From Phycisphaerales bacterium (GTDB lineage Bacteria > Planctomycetota > Phycisphaerae > Phycisphaerales > SM1A02): 64,000 nt of DNA. The stretch lies in NCBI GenBank assembly GCA_009691805.1, contig SIAK01000004.1:1-64000 (forward strand). Reading direction: 5' to 3'. Of the stretch, positions 63,972-64,000 are shown in pieces. Position 1 is the first letter of the stretch. Every line of letters begins with the position of its first letter. Position numbers and translations under genes: made by a program. Below the pieces are notes generated by a model. The model was not told the DNA's origin and ran no database searches. It saw nothing but the letters and a program-made list of their open reading frames with translations.

Positions 63972-64000
63972 GACTGTCGAATACTACAGCCCATCGAGGA

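Overview
The window looks like chromosomal DNA of a planctomycete-type bacterium, probably of the Phycisphaerae kind. The evidence is the DUF1501 / PSD1 (cytochrome c + DUF1549 + DUF1553) gene pair at the right end, a planctomycete-style prepilin-like protein, a DUF1573 protein, a type III glutamine synthetase and a membrane pyrophosphatase. The DNA is GC-rich, gene-dense and dominated by housekeeping genes. I see no insertion sequence, prophage, integron or CRISPR array. Taxonomy is inferred from gene families only.

Left part (1-12.6 kb): isoprenoid genes (dxs almost complete but running off the left edge, a polyprenyl synthase, and ispG further on), a MotA/TolQ/ExbB channel protein, a TraB-like secreted protein with a pseudopilin-like insert, a prepilin-like protein, a lipase-like lipoprotein, an MFS transporter, a three-gene cassette of small helical proteins resembling WXG100 proteins, and an aldehyde dehydrogenase.

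Central information-processing block (12.6-30.2 kb): dnaG-rpoD (coupled by a GTGA overlap), rpmB, then tig - small membrane protein - clpX - GAF-type methionine sulfoxide reductase, a type III glutamine synthetase, CorA, a phosphodiesterase, gltX, tRNA-Val(GAC), a DEDDh exonuclease with a membrane thioredoxin-like protein, and tRNA-Arg(ACG).

Energy and envelope block (30.2-46 kb): nuoJKLMN (the distal half of complex I only, transcribed leftward), divergent from pgsA-pgpA-thiL-tsaE/yacG. A Fur-family regulator converges on and overlaps that operon. Then come lysC, a 98-bp tandem hairpin repeat array, typA and an M32 carboxypeptidase.

Right part (46-64 kb): a DUF1573-ankyrin protein, a PqqD-like/Memo protein, dtd, a uracil-DNA glycosylase-like protein, the RNase P RNA gene, rplU, an aminotransferase, a secreted protein, a pseudouridine synthase, hppA and the DUF1501/PSD1 pair.

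The most interesting unexplained items are the WXG-like cassette (9.9-11.05 kb), the 98-bp hairpin repeats between typA and lysC, the reiterated start region of nuoK, His-rich loops in both NuoL and NuoM, and several unusual domain fusions (TsaE-YacG, DUF1573-ankyrin, TraB with a GspG-like insert). All calls rest on reading the sequence and on recalled family motifs; no database search was run.
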